DNA of 64,000 nt from Novosphingobium sp. G106 (GCF_019075875.1 NZ_JAHOOZ010000001.1:5398001-5462000); one strand, 5' to 3'. Counted from the stretch's first letter, positions 16,324 to 25,184 are shown. Notes: generated by a model from the sequence alone, not told the origin. Translations and numbers: made by a program.

Positions 16324-18657
16324 ATGAAGGACTTTCCGCAATCTACGGCGCATCGGGCAATCCGGAAGCTGGCACTCGCACTGGCTCTATCCGTTGCCTC
16401 GCAGGCACTTATGCCGGTCTTGGCTCATGCTGCCGACGCCGATGCGGAAGCCGACGAGAGCGACCGCGCCGCGTCCGAGACGATCATCGTCACCGGCCTG
16501 CGCGGCAGCGAGACGGGCACGGGCACCAAGACCAGCACGCCGCTGATGGAAACGCCGCAGACCATCACCGTGATCGACAACGAGGAGCTGCAGCGCCGCA
16601 ACGCGCTGTCGATCAACCAGGCGCTCGGCTATGTCGCGGGCGTGTCGCCGAACCAGCGCGGCGGCATGGTCACCCGCTACGACCAGCTCATCCTGCGCGG
16701 CTTTGCGCCGGGCGTGTTTCTCGATGGCATGCGGCTGATCGCCGGGCCCTATTCGACCCCGCAGATCGACTTCAACCGCGTCGATCATATCGACGTGGTC
16801 AAGGGCCCGGCCTCGGTGCTCTACGGCAACTCGACCCCGGGCGGCCTTGTCAACCTGACCAGCAAGATGCCCGAGGACCAGGCCTTCGGGCGCATTGAAG
16901 GGCAGGTAGGGAACTATAACTCCTGGCGCGCCGTGGCCGACATCAACCAGCCGCTCGACAAGGACGGCAAGTTTCTCGCCCGCCTCGTCGGCGGCTGGCA
17001 GAAGAGCGACGGCCTGACCAAGGGCACTTTCGCCGAGCGCTATCACGTCAGCCCGATGCTGACTTTCGCGCCCGACGCCGCGACGAGCTTCACCCTGATC
17101 GCCACCTACCAGCACGCGCCGAGCGGCGGCGGCTATTCGGGCGTGCCGGCCTATGGCACCGTGCTGTCCAACGGCGGCCTCGGCACCTTGCCGCGCGACA
17201 TCAACACCGGCGATCCGGGCTATGAACGCTACAACCACAAGGCGAAGTCGATCGCGGCCTTCTTCCGCCACGACTTCACCGACAGCCTGAGCTTCCGGAC
17301 GAATTTCCGGTTCCAGAACAACAAGCTGTCCTACCGCCAGCTCTATGTCGCGGGCTTTGCAACGACCGGCACGGGCGTCAACCGTAACAGCAACTATGCG
17401 ATCATCACCCGTGGCGGCGGCGGCGCGGATGAGGATTTCGATACGCTGACCCTGGACAACCAGCTGAACGCCAAGTTCGAGACCGGCGAGATCAAGCACA
17501 ACGTCCTCGTCGGCGTCGACTACCAGCAGATCACCGGCGAAAACTTCCAGCAGTTCAACACCGGCGAGACGACCAATCCGCTGACCTCGATCCCCAACCT
17601 CAGCCTGTTCGCGCCGAAGTACGGCGGCGTGCTGCCGAGCTTCGACCTGACCCAGCTGTCCAGCGCCTACGTCAACACCTATGGCAAGCGCTTCCAGACC
17701 GGCGTCTATGTCCAGGACCAGATGAGCATCGGGCATCTGCAGCTGATCGCCAGCGGCCGCTACGACTGGTACGATCAGAACTCGCTCAACAAGCGGAACA
17801 ACACGGTCACGCTCCTCAAGCAGACGGCCTTCACCACGCGGCTGGGCGCGCTCTACGAGTTCGAATTCGGCCTCTCGCCCTATGTCAGCTACTCGGAATC
17901 GTTCGAGCCGCAGACGGGCACGACCTACCTCGGCGTTCCCTTCGTCCCGGTGACCGGGCGGCAGTACGAGGCTGGGCTCAAGTTCCAGCCGGCGGGGACC
18001 AATGCAATCTTTACGCTGTCGGCCTATGACCTGAAGCGGCAGAAGGTGCCGGTGTCCGATCCACTGGCGGGCACGAACGGCATTCCGACGAATTCGCAGG
18101 TTCAGATCGGCGAGACCCGCGTCCGCGGGATCGAGTTCGAGGGACGCGGCGAGGTAACGCCCGGTTTCGATGTGATCGCGGCGCTGAGCTATACCGAAGC
18201 CATCATCACCCAGGGTACTCCGGCGATTCCGGCGACCGCGACGAACAGCGGCCAGCCGACGACCACCGGTACCCGCCAGCTCGGCACGCCCGAATGGGGC
18301 GCCTCCACCTTCCTGTCCTACGATTTCCGCAAGAGCGGCAAGACTACGGGGACGCTTGCGGGGCTCAGCCTGGGAGCCGGCGTGCGCTATGTCTCCGGCT
18401 CGGACGGCACCACGAGCTATGCCGTGATCCGAAACGTGACGACCTTCCAGCGCTTCCACACCAAGGGCTTCGCGCTGGTGGATGCCATGCTCGGCTATGA
18501 CCTCGGCGCCGCCAACGGCTCGCTCGAAGGCTGGAGCCTGGCGGTCAATGCGGCCAACCTGTTCGACAAGACGCACATCTCGGCCTGCCCCTTCACCAAC
18601 AGCTGCTACTACGGCGCGGCGCGCACGGTGACCGGGTCGATCCGCTACAACTGGTAG
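16324..18657 (+). CDS. TonB-dependent siderophore receptor
   Basis: A 777-residue outer-membrane receptor. Residues 1-36 are a Sec signal peptide (cleavage after AHA likely). A TonB-box-like SETIIVTG sits at 51-58, then the plug domain (METPQTITVIDNEEL, DGMRLIAGPYSTPQIDFNRVDHIDVVKGPASVLYG split over two motifs) and a 22-strand barrel ending in aromatic SIRYNW, as expected for BAM recognition. The plug with PGGLVN and the overall length match the FhuA/FpvA-type siderophore receptor group. The Fur box upstream and the divergent PepSY cluster support ferric-siderophore uptake. No siderophore biosynthesis genes are present, so it probably takes up xenosiderophores. Ligand unknown. Confidence 0.94.
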   Translation: MKDFPQSTAHRAIRKLALALALSVASQALMPVLAHAADADAEADESDRAASETIIVTGLRGSETGTGTKTSTPLMETPQTITVIDNEELQRRNALSINQALGYVAGVSPNQRGGMVTRYDQLILRGFAPGVFLDGMRLIAGPYSTPQIDFNRVDHIDVVKGPASVLYGNSTPGGLVNLTSKMPEDQAFGRIEGQVGNYNSWRAVADINQPLDKDGKFLARLVGGWQKSDGLTKGTFAERYHVSPMLTFAPDAATSFTLIATYQHAPSGGGYSGVPAYGTVLSNGGLGTLPRDINTGDPGYERYNHKAKSIAAFFRHDFTDSLSFRTNFRFQNNKLSYRQLYVAGFATTGTGVNRNSNYAIITRGGGGADEDFDTLTLDNQLNAKFETGEIKHNVLVGVDYQQITGENFQQFNTGETTNPLTSIPNLSLFAPKYGGVLPSFDLTQLSSAYVNTYGKRFQTGVYVQDQMSIGHLQLIASGRYDWYDQNSLNKRNNTVTLLKQTAFTTRLGALYEFEFGLSPYVSYSESFEPQTGTTYLGVPFVPVTGRQYEAGLKFQPAGTNAIFTLSAYDLKRQKVPVSDPLAGTNGIPTNSQVQIGETRVRGIEFEGRGEVTPGFDVIAALSYTEAIITQGTPAIPATATNSGQPTTTGTRQLGTPEWGASTFLSYDFRKSGKTTGTLAGLSLGAGVRYVSGSDGTTSYAVIRNVTTFQRFHTKGFALVDAMLGYDLGAANGSLEGWSLAVNAANLFDKTHISACPFTNSCYYGAARTVTGSIRYNW

Positions 18658-18676
18658 CACTTTCGGCCGTATTTCA

Positions 18677-18726
18677 GGTTGCCGATCCGGAGGCTCTGGC
18701 GCATCGAGGGCGGCGGATCGGCAACC
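18677..18726. terminator. Perfect 13-bp inverted repeat after the receptor gene
   Basis: Arms GGTTGCCGATCCG (18677-18689) and CGGATCGGCAACC (18714-18726) flank a 24-base loop, between the receptor stop and the next start (18749). There is no T-run after it, so it may be a rho-independent terminator of poor form, an mRNA 3' stabiliser or a leader structure of the following gene. Confidence 0.5.
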
Positions 18727-18748
18727 CCAGATCGGTAAAGGTGCAGGC

Positions 18749-19627
18749 ATGAAGATCGGCGTCATCTATCCCCAGAAGGAGCTCAAGGGCGATCCGCAGG
18801 CGGTCCGCGCGATCGGACTGGCCACGGAGGAACGGGGCTTCGACCACCTACTCGCCTACGATCATGTCATCGGCGCCTCGCACGACCGCGAGCCGAAGCT
18901 AACCGGACCCTATACCGAGAAGGACCCGTTCCACGATCCGCTGGTGATGTTCGCCTATATCGCCGCGCTCACCAAGCGGATCGAACTGGTCACCGGCATC
19001 CTGATACTGCCGCAGCGCCAGACCGCGCTCGTCGCACGCCAGGCGGCCGACCTCGATCTGCTCTCGGGCGAGCGGTTCCGCATGGGCGTGGGCGTGGGCT
19101 GGAACTATGTCGAATACGACGTGCTCGGCCAGGACTTCGCCAGCCGCGGCAAGCGCATGGCCGAGCAGATCGACCTGATGCGCCGCTTGTGGACCGAGGA
19201 CCTAGTCGATTTCTCCGGCGAGTTCGACCGAGCCGACCGGATCGCCGCCCTGCCGCGCCCGCGCCGCTCGGTTCCGGTCTGGATGGGCGGCTTCGCCGAC
19301 GTCGCCCTGCGCCGCGCGGCACGGATCGCCGACGGCTTCATCTTCGCCGACGGTGCGGGGAACGCCTTCGACCAGCTGGGCTCGCTCGACGCCTATCTCG
19401 CCGAGAACGGCCGAAGCGGCGAGGCTTTCGGCAAGCAGATAAACATGCTGCGCCCCAAGTCGGCGGCCGAGGTTGCCGAGACCGTCCAGCGCTGGCGCGA
19501 CGCAGGCGGAACCCATGCGGCGATCAACTCGATGGGCATGGGCTTCACCACCGCCGCCGAGCACATCGCCTACTTCGCATCCGTGGCCGACGCCTGCGAG
19601 CGGGCAGGGCTTTCGCTCGCGGGGTAA
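18749..19627 (+). CDS. LLM-class (luciferase-like) oxidoreductase, F420-dependent TIGR03619-type
   Basis: A 292-residue single-domain TIM-barrel protein of the bacterial luciferase superfamily. It starts MKIGVIYPQKE and shows FDHLLAYDHVIGA, LTKRIELVTGILILPQR, SGERFRMGVGVGWNYVEYDVLGQDF and the late SVPVWMGGF, which fit the TIGR03619-type group. Members use FMNH2 or F420H2; the cofactor cannot be settled here. ATG 18749 follows AAAGGTG at short distance. It stands alone, convergent with the GMC gene. The role is presumably oxygenation or hydride transfer on a catabolic intermediate; not determinable. Confidence 0.87.
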   Translation: MKIGVIYPQKELKGDPQAVRAIGLATEERGFDHLLAYDHVIGASHDREPKLTGPYTEKDPFHDPLVMFAYIAALTKRIELVTGILILPQRQTALVARQAADLDLLSGERFRMGVGVGWNYVEYDVLGQDFASRGKRMAEQIDLMRRLWTEDLVDFSGEFDRADRIAALPRPRRSVPVWMGGFADVALRRAARIADGFIFADGAGNAFDQLGSLDAYLAENGRSGEAFGKQINMLRPKSAAEVAETVQRWRDAGGTHAAINSMGMGFTTAAEHIAYFASVADACERAGLSLAG

Positions 19628-19637
19628 GCCGCGGGGC

Positions 19638-21668
19638 TCAGAACGGATTCTGCGCCGTCGCGTAGTGCGACATCGCCATCGTCGTAAGCTGCGCGTTGAC
19701 CCGGATGCAGCTCGGGAAGGTGCTGGCGTCGGTCACGAGCACGTTGTCCGTCCCGTGGACGCGATTGTCGAGATCGACGATGCCTTCGTTCGGGTCGGCG
19801 TTACGCGCATTGCCGCCCTGCGGGTGCGAACTCGACAGCGTCACGTCGTCGGCCTCGCGCACGTTGCGTTCGAAGAAGCCATCGATCTTGTCGTGGCTGT
19901 CGAAGTCCTTTCGATGCAATGCGGTACCGCGCGCCACGGCCGGATAGACCTCGATAGCGCCGGCGGCGAAATGCACCTTGGTCAGCGTCGCCAGCGCGCG
20001 GCGTAGCAGCGGTATCTCCACGTCCTGGCGCAGTTTGAAGCTCAGCCCGCCATTGCCTTTGAGTTGTCCGCGCCGGTCCGCCGGAAACAGCACGCCCGCC
20101 GAGGCCAGCCGGTTGTAGTTGCGCATCCGGTGGGCGTGATCGCCGAACCAGCCGGGCATCAAGGTCGACATGCTCATTGGCGGCTGGAAGTGCGATTCGA
20201 GCAGAAAGTCGCCGCGGTCGACATAGGTTGCCATCTGGTCTTCGTCCCAGACGTTCATCGGCTTGTCGTCGGGCATCAGCGCCACGACCGGGCAGGCGAT
20301 GTTCAGCGATATGCCCGAACCGGCCTGCTTGATGCCGCTGTTGCGCAGGATGCGGCTCGAGGCCAACGCGCCCGCCGCGACGACCACGCCCTTGGTCGCG
20401 TGCACGACACGGCTGGTGCCGTCGGGCAGGACAACCTCGACGCCGATGGCGTGGCCGGGCTTCCCGTCCTTCCAGATGATCCGGCGTACTTCGCCATCGG
20501 CCAGGATCCTGGCCCCGTTGTCCCGTGCGGTCAGCAGGTAGGACTGCGCCATGCCCTGCTTGCGGCCATAGGGGCAGCCCGTGTTGCAATAGCCGCAATA
20601 GGCACACTCGGCTCCGATCGCGCGCGGCCCGTAGTTCTTGCGGAACCATCTATAGGGCGACTGCGCATCCTGCGGATCGCCCGTCGTGCCTGCGTGGGTG
20701 CTCCAACCATTAAGCAGGTGCGGACCGTTGTTGCGTCCCGTGTGCGGCAGGATCTCCTCGATCCCGAGATGGTTCTCGACCGCGTCGTAGGCCTCGAGGA
20801 ACCGGGCCTCGTCGACCGGAGCGCCCAGCGCGGCCCAGTTGGCGAAGACGTCGGAGGCGGCTGGATGGACCTGGCCTGGTGCTTTGACGCGCAGGCAGAT
20901 GCCGTTGTTGATCACGGTCGAGCCGCCGACGACACGCCCCTGGAACACGACGATGTCGTGATCGCGGCTCGTCTGGATGCCGCCGTCGACGAAGAGGCGC
21001 GAGGTCATCCTGCGTTCTTCGTGGGTGATGTCCGGCGAGGGGTAGTGCGGTCCAGCCTCGATCACCAGTACGTCGTGCTTCTGCCCGGAGAGGTTCGCTG
21101 CCGCGACCGCGCCGCCCGCGCCCGATCCGATGACGATGATCTCGGCCGAATGGGGCAGCGCGTCGGGGTGAAGCACGTCGCTGTGCTTGAGGTCGCGGCC
21201 CAAGAACGGCTTGATCGTCACGTCACCTGAACTCGGATTACGCGCGCGATGTTTGGGCAGCGTATAGCCGATCTGCGCAAACACCGGATTGGCCTTGTTC
21301 TCGTCCTGGCCCTTCTCCCGGTCCTCGTTCTGGCCTTCCCAGTGGCCGTAATAGCCGGCGTAGATCACGCCGCGGATACGCGCGAGGTCCTGCAGCAGGT
21401 TGTTCTTCGAGCGCTTGAGCCGCTTGTCGATCCGCTGCTTGCGCCATTCGGGTCCGAACAGCAGGAAGAACGGCCCGCCCATGAAGAAGCAGACCAGATA
21501 GAGCGTCAGCCCGATCTCGGTCGGCTTGTTGCCGTGGATCATGCCGAACTGCTTCTGCAGGTTGGCGACGACCTGCTTCGGCGGGATCTTCATCTCGACG
21601 CCGTAGAACAGCGCCTCGGTCAGCGCCTTGATGATCGCGGCTTGCAGCGGATTGAACGGTTTCGACAT
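19638..21668 (-). CDS. GMC-family oxidoreductase, long-chain alcohol oxidase-like, with Cys cluster
   Basis: A 676-residue flavoprotein. About 175 residues precede the FAD Rossmann motif IGSGAGGAVAA (181-190), including a hydrophobic stretch near 52-71 that may be membrane-associated; this N-terminal extension is typical of long-chain alcohol oxidase-like GMC proteins. GGSTVINNGICLR (249-260) and the C-terminal SSSHPQGG and VTDASTFPSCIRVNAQLTTMA are GMC signatures with the conserved His and Asn. CAYCGYCNTGC (355-365) has CX2CX2CX3C spacing, which could hold an iron-sulfur cluster. The start at 21668 sits behind a hairpin containing its ribosome-binding site. It follows aldehyde dehydrogenase on the same strand, suggesting alcohol-to-aldehyde-to-acid oxidation. 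Confidence 0.9.
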   Translation of the reverse strand: MSKPFNPLQAAIIKALTEALFYGVEMKIPPKQVVANLQKQFGMIHGNKPTEIGLTLYLVCFFMGGPFFLLFGPEWRKQRIDKRLKRSKNNLLQDLARIRGVIYAGYYGHWEGQNEDREKGQDENKANPVFAQIGYTLPKHRARNPSSGDVTIKPFLGRDLKHSDVLHPDALPHSAEIIVIGSGAGGAVAAANLSGQKHDVLVIEAGPHYPSPDITHEERRMTSRLFVDGGIQTSRDHDIVVFQGRVVGGSTVINNGICLRVKAPGQVHPAASDVFANWAALGAPVDEARFLEAYDAVENHLGIEEILPHTGRNNGPHLLNGWSTHAGTTGDPQDAQSPYRWFRKNYGPRAIGAECAYCGYCNTGCPYGRKQGMAQSYLLTARDNGARILADGEVRRIIWKDGKPGHAIGVEVVLPDGTSRVVHATKGVVVAAGALASSRILRNSGIKQAGSGISLNIACPVVALMPDDKPMNVWDEDQMATYVDRGDFLLESHFQPPMSMSTLMPGWFGDHAHRMRNYNRLASAGVLFPADRRGQLKGNGGLSFKLRQDVEIPLLRRALATLTKVHFAAGAIEVYPAVARGTALHRKDFDSHDKIDGFFERNVREADDVTLSSSHPQGGNARNADPNEGIVDLDNRVHGTDNVLVTDASTFPSCIRVNAQLTTMAMSHYATAQNPF

Positions 21669-21671
21669 TCA

Positions 21672-21694
21672 CGCATCCTTCGATAGAGGATGCG
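21672..21694 (-). promoter_or_regulatory. Hairpin enclosing the ribosome-binding site of the GMC gene
   Basis: On the transcribed strand CGCATCCT pairs with AGGATGCG (8 bp, 7-base loop) immediately before the ATG at 21668. The AAGGA Shine-Dalgarno lies at the loop/3' arm boundary, so folding would hide it. This could give temperature- or factor-dependent translation; no experimental basis. Confidence 0.5.
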
Positions 21695-21789
21695 ACCCCC
21701 TTTATTGCAGGCGCCATAGCAGCCCGATGGGGCGTTAGCCAATTGCTGAACGATCCAAAACGCTCGGCTTTATGTAATGGGGAAGAGAA

Positions 21790-21818
21790 AGCCGGTCCCC
21801 CGCGCGGGCGGACCGGCT
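21790..21818 (-). terminator. Terminator hairpin after the aldehyde dehydrogenase gene
   Basis: Arms AGCCGGTCC (21790-21798) and GGACCGGCT (21810-21818) pair perfectly, with further pairing inside (CCCG/CGGG). In the leftward transcript it lies 12 bases after the ALDH stop and is followed by TTCTCTT, a weak U tract. Confidence 0.7.
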
Positions 21819-21830
21819 CTGCTATTGAGA

Positions 21831-23240
21831 TCAGCCGATGATCGACTTGATCTCGAGATATTCGTGGAAGCCGTATTCGCCCCACTCGCGCCCGTTGCCC
21901 GAGCGCTTGTAACCGCCGAACGGCGCGTGGAAGTCGAAGCCGCCGTTGATCCAGATCGCGCCGGTGCGCATCTTGCGCGCGACGCGGCGGCATTCGTCGG
22001 CGTCGCTGCCCGAAACATAGCCGCCGAGGCCGAAGTTGCTGTCGTTGGCGATACGGATCGCGTCGTCGACGTCGTTGTAGGGGATCACCACCAGCACCGG
22101 GCCGAAGATCTCCTCGCGGGCGATGACCGTGTCGTTGTTGGTCACGAAGACGGTCGGCTTGACGTACCAGCCCTTGTCTAGCCCCTCGGGACGGCCGAGG
22201 CCGCCGGCGATGAGCTGCGCGCCTTCGTCCAGGCCCTTCTGGATATAGTCCTGGATGATGTTGAACTGGCTCTTCGAGACGACCGGGCCCATGGCGAAAT
22301 TGCCGTTGGGATCGCCGACGGAGACCGCGTTGCAGGCATCGGCCGAAGCCTTGATCGCCTCTTCGAGGCGCGAGGCGGGGACCAGCAGGCGCGAGCCGGC
22401 CGAGCAGGTCTGACCCGAATTGCCCATCATGCCGCCGGTGGCGCCGGCGACGTTGTTCGCCATGTCGGCGTCGTCGAGCACGATCCAGGCGCTCTTGCCG
22501 CCCAGTTCCAGCCCGACGCGCTTGACCGTGTCGGCCGCGTCCTTCTGGATCTGTACGCCGACCGGCTCGGAGCCGGTGAACGAGATCATATCGACGTCCT
22601 GATGCGTCGACAGCGCGTTGCCGATGACCGAGCCCTGGCCCTGGATCATGTTGAACACGCCCGCCGGGGTGCCGGCATCGTGGATGATCTCGGCGAGGAT
22701 CTGCGCCGAATAGGGCGCGAGTTGCGGCGGCTTCAGGATCATCGTGCAGCCGCTGGCGAGCGCCGGGAAGATCTTCACGCAGGTCTGGTTCATCGGCCAG
22801 TTCCACGGCGTGATCAGGCCGCAGACGCCGATCGGCTCGTAGCGGATCAGGGTGGCGCCCCGCTGCTGCTCGAACTGGAATTCCTTGAGCACTTCGATCG
22901 CGGTCTGCAGGTGACCCGCGCCAAGCCCGACGTGGAAGCCCCGGCCGAGCGAAACCGGCGCGCCCATTTCCTCGACCACCGCGTCGCCGAGTTCATCCGA
23001 ACGCTTGGCATATTCGGACTGGATCGCCTGGAGGATGTCGAGCCGGTCCTTGACCGAGGTTTCGCCCCAGGTGGCGAAGGCGCGGCGGGCAGCGGCGACT
23101 GCCTTGTCGACGTCGGCGGCCGAGCCCAGCGAGATCGTGCCCGAAACGGCTTCGGTGGCGGGATTGATCACTTCGACGGTCTTGGGCGTGGTCGGATCGA
23201 CCCATTTCCCGTCGATGTAGAACTTCAGATACTCGCGCAT
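21831..23240 (-). CDS. NAD(P)-dependent aldehyde dehydrogenase
   Basis: A 469-residue member of the aldehyde dehydrogenase superfamily, oxidising an aldehyde to a carboxylate. Motifs: TPWNWPMNQTCVKI (cofactor site), FTGSEPVGVQI, LELGGKSAWIVL with the general-base Glu, and NSGQTCSAGSRLLV with the catalytic Cys; FGPVLVVIPY and FGGYKRSGNGREWG follow near the end. I chose ATG 23240 (MREYLKFYIDGKW), the usual family start, over an upstream in-frame ATG at 23315. It is bracketed by terminators on both sides, so it probably has its own promoter. It lies between the ThDP enzyme and GMC genes and could take aldehyde from either. Confidence 0.93.
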   Translation of the reverse strand: MREYLKFYIDGKWVDPTTPKTVEVINPATEAVSGTISLGSAADVDKAVAAARRAFATWGETSVKDRLDILQAIQSEYAKRSDELGDAVVEEMGAPVSLGRGFHVGLGAGHLQTAIEVLKEFQFEQQRGATLIRYEPIGVCGLITPWNWPMNQTCVKIFPALASGCTMILKPPQLAPYSAQILAEIIHDAGTPAGVFNMIQGQGSVIGNALSTHQDVDMISFTGSEPVGVQIQKDAADTVKRVGLELGGKSAWIVLDDADMANNVAGATGGMMGNSGQTCSAGSRLLVPASRLEEAIKASADACNAVSVGDPNGNFAMGPVVSKSQFNIIQDYIQKGLDEGAQLIAGGLGRPEGLDKGWYVKPTVFVTNNDTVIAREEIFGPVLVVIPYNDVDDAIRIANDSNFGLGGYVSGSDADECRRVARKMRTGAIWINGGFDFHAPFGGYKRSGNGREWGEYGFHEYLEIKSIIG

Positions 23241-23318
23241 AACTTCTCCCGAAACTTCGTGGGGCAGGCCGGGTGTGGGCTCATCCCCAGATGGAATTTT
23301 GCTCGCTGAAAACAATAA

Positions 23319-23352
23319 GCCCGCGCCCTACTGTGTCCAGTATGGCGCGGGC
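23319..23352 (-). terminator. Strong terminator after the ThDP-enzyme gene
   Basis: GCCCGCGCC (23319-23327) pairs with GGCGCGGGC (23344-23352), with an inner TACTG/CAGTA stem and a TGTC loop. In the leftward transcript the hairpin is followed by TTATTGTTTTC, a fair U tract, 30 bases after the stop of the ThDP gene. Confidence 0.8.
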
Positions 23353-23381
23353 GTGAATTGTCGCCTCTGCGGGCCTCCCGC

Positions 23382-25148
23382 TTACTGCGTGCCCTCGGCG
23401 TACCAGGTGCGGAACTTCTCGTACTTGGGCATCTCTTCCGAGTTGGCCTTCGGATCGATAGGCACGTGGATGACGGTCAGGCCGCCGCGCTCGTAGGCGG
23501 CCTTGATCGCCGGGCCGAGGTCCTTGGCTTCACGCACGAAATCGCCGTGGCCGCCGAAGCCTTCGCCGATCTTGTCGAAGCGGACCTTGTCGGACCAGTG
23601 GGTGCCGGTCTCGGCCGTGCCCTGGCCGAAGGTGCGCTTGTAGACGCCGACCTCGAGACCCCACTGGAAGTCGACGCCGACGACGCAGACCAGCGTCAGG
23701 TTCTTGCGCACGGCGACTTCGAGCTCGCCGACATGGAACAGGAACGAACTGTCCGAAGTCAGCAGCATGCCCGGGCGCTTCTTGCCGGTCGCGGCCTCGT
23801 CGGCGAGCATGGCGCCCGTCGCATAGGGCAGGCCGGTGCCGATGTGGCCGTAATTCTGGTTCCAGATCACGTCGTGCGGTTTGCACTGCGAATAGGTCCA
23901 CTGGTAGATCACCGTGGCGCCGCCGTCGCGGATCATGATGCCGTCCTTGGGGAAGGCCTTGGTCGCTTCGACGACGAACTGCGCGGTGTTCATCGGCACG
24001 TTGCCCGAACCGTCGGTCTTCTCGCCGGCTTCGACCGCCAGCTCGTCGAGCTCGGCCTGGCCGTCCTTCATGAAGCGGCGCAGGCCCTGGGCCTCGGGCA
24101 GGCCATCGCCCAGCGCGCGGGTGAGCTGCGGCACGACGGCGCGCAGATCGCCGACCAGCGGCACGTCGATCGGGCGGTTGACGCCGATCGCGGTCGCGTC
24201 CTGCTGGATGTAGATCCACTTGCGGTTGGCTTCGCCTGCATACCAGTGACGCCAGCGGCCATAGTGCAGCGGCTCGCCGAGCTCGGTACCGATCGCGACG
24301 ACGAGGTCGCTCTCTTCCACCGCGTCGATCGAGGCGTCGGAGAAGACGTACTGGAAGGTGCGGTCCTCGAGACCCTCGATGTACGAGGTGCCGCCCGAGG
24401 TCTGGATGACCGGGCAGTTCATCTTGAGCGCCAGGTCCTTGAGCTTCTCGCCCGACTTGGTCGTGTGGACGGCGTGGCCGACCAGCAGAATCGGGTTCTT
24501 GGCGGCCTTGATCAGCGCGGCGGCCTCGGCGATGCGGTCACCGTCGGCGCCGGCATCGGTCAGGCGGTAGCGGGCGGGCGGCAGCGCCGGCTCGGCATCC
24601 AGCTCTTCGAGCAGAACGTGGCTGGGATATTCGATGTAGCAGGGGCCCGGCGTGCCCGACAGCGAGATGCGGATCGCCTCGCGGATGATCTCGTCGGTCT
24701 GGTCGGCATACTCGATCGACGACGAGAACTTCACCGAATCCTCGATCATCGGCTCCTGGCGGACGAACTGGATACGGCCGCGGCGCACGCGGCGCTCGGT
24801 CACGCGGGCGCGCTGGCCGCCCAGGATGATGACCGGGTCGTTCTCGACCTTGGCGCACTGGATGCCCGGCATCGCATTGGCCATGCCCGGCCCGAGCGTG
24901 GCGATGCAGAGCGCCGGCTTGCCGGTGATGCGGGCGGCAGCGGCAGCCATGTGGACAGCCGAAGCCTCGTGGTGCGGCGAGACGACGGTCCAGCCGCGAT
25001 TTTCGGCTTCGAGGAACAGGTGGACGAAGTTCGGATCGGGAATGCCGAACAACGTGTTGACGCCCTCGGCCTCGAACAGTTCGAGGATGCGCTTGTAGAC
25101 GGGAGTGCCGCCCTTCGATTCCGCCTGCACCTGATCGTCGTATGCCAT
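23382..25148 (-). CDS. Thiamine diphosphate-dependent enzyme (acetolactate synthase/2-hydroxyacyl-CoA lyase-like)
   Basis: A 588-residue three-domain ThDP enzyme. The N-terminal Pyr domain has the catalytic glutamate in PHHEASAVHMA (Glu61), and TLGPGMANAM follows. The middle domain starts about residue 205 (AEAALIKAAKNPILLVGHAV). The C-terminal PP domain has NYGHIGTGLPYATGA and a ThDP/Mg site reading LLTSDSSFLFHVGELEVAV...VVGVD, where most relatives have GDG...NN; the first Asp is kept and the NN pair is replaced. It is close to oxalyl-CoA decarboxylase, 2-hydroxyacyl-CoA lyase and ALS types. The neighbour upstream is a formyl-CoA-transferase-like protein, which favours a CoA-ester substrate. 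Exact reaction unknown. Confidence 0.86.
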   Translation of the reverse strand: MAYDDQVQAESKGGTPVYKRILELFEAEGVNTLFGIPDPNFVHLFLEAENRGWTVVSPHHEASAVHMAAAAARITGKPALCIATLGPGMANAMPGIQCAKVENDPVIILGGQRARVTERRVRRGRIQFVRQEPMIEDSVKFSSSIEYADQTDEIIREAIRISLSGTPGPCYIEYPSHVLLEELDAEPALPPARYRLTDAGADGDRIAEAAALIKAAKNPILLVGHAVHTTKSGEKLKDLALKMNCPVIQTSGGTSYIEGLEDRTFQYVFSDASIDAVEESDLVVAIGTELGEPLHYGRWRHWYAGEANRKWIYIQQDATAIGVNRPIDVPLVGDLRAVVPQLTRALGDGLPEAQGLRRFMKDGQAELDELAVEAGEKTDGSGNVPMNTAQFVVEATKAFPKDGIMIRDGGATVIYQWTYSQCKPHDVIWNQNYGHIGTGLPYATGAMLADEAATGKKRPGMLLTSDSSFLFHVGELEVAVRKNLTLVCVVGVDFQWGLEVGVYKRTFGQGTAETGTHWSDKVRFDKIGEGFGGHGDFVREAKDLGPAIKAAYERGGLTVIHVPIDPKANSEEMPKYEKFRTWYAEGTQ

Positions 25149-25174
25149 CGTCTGGATTTCCCTTTTTCGATAAG

Positions 25175-25184
25175 ATTCTAGAAT
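25175..25184. promoter_or_regulatory. Palindrome ATTCTAGAAT upstream of the ThDP-enzyme gene
   Basis: A perfect 10-bp AT-rich palindrome 27 bp upstream of the ThDP-enzyme start, within a 187-bp gap after the CoA-transferase gene. A possible repressor site; nothing else identifies it. Confidence 0.3.

Noticed and set aside
16387..18765. 792-codon open frame antisense to the TonB receptor
   Set aside because: Low-information high-GC shadow without motifs; the receptor with signal peptide, plug and C-terminal aromatic is real.
25175..25184. ATTCTAGAAT as a heat-shock (HSE-like) element
   Set aside because: Resembles eukaryotic HSE units only superficially; kept only as a generic palindrome.
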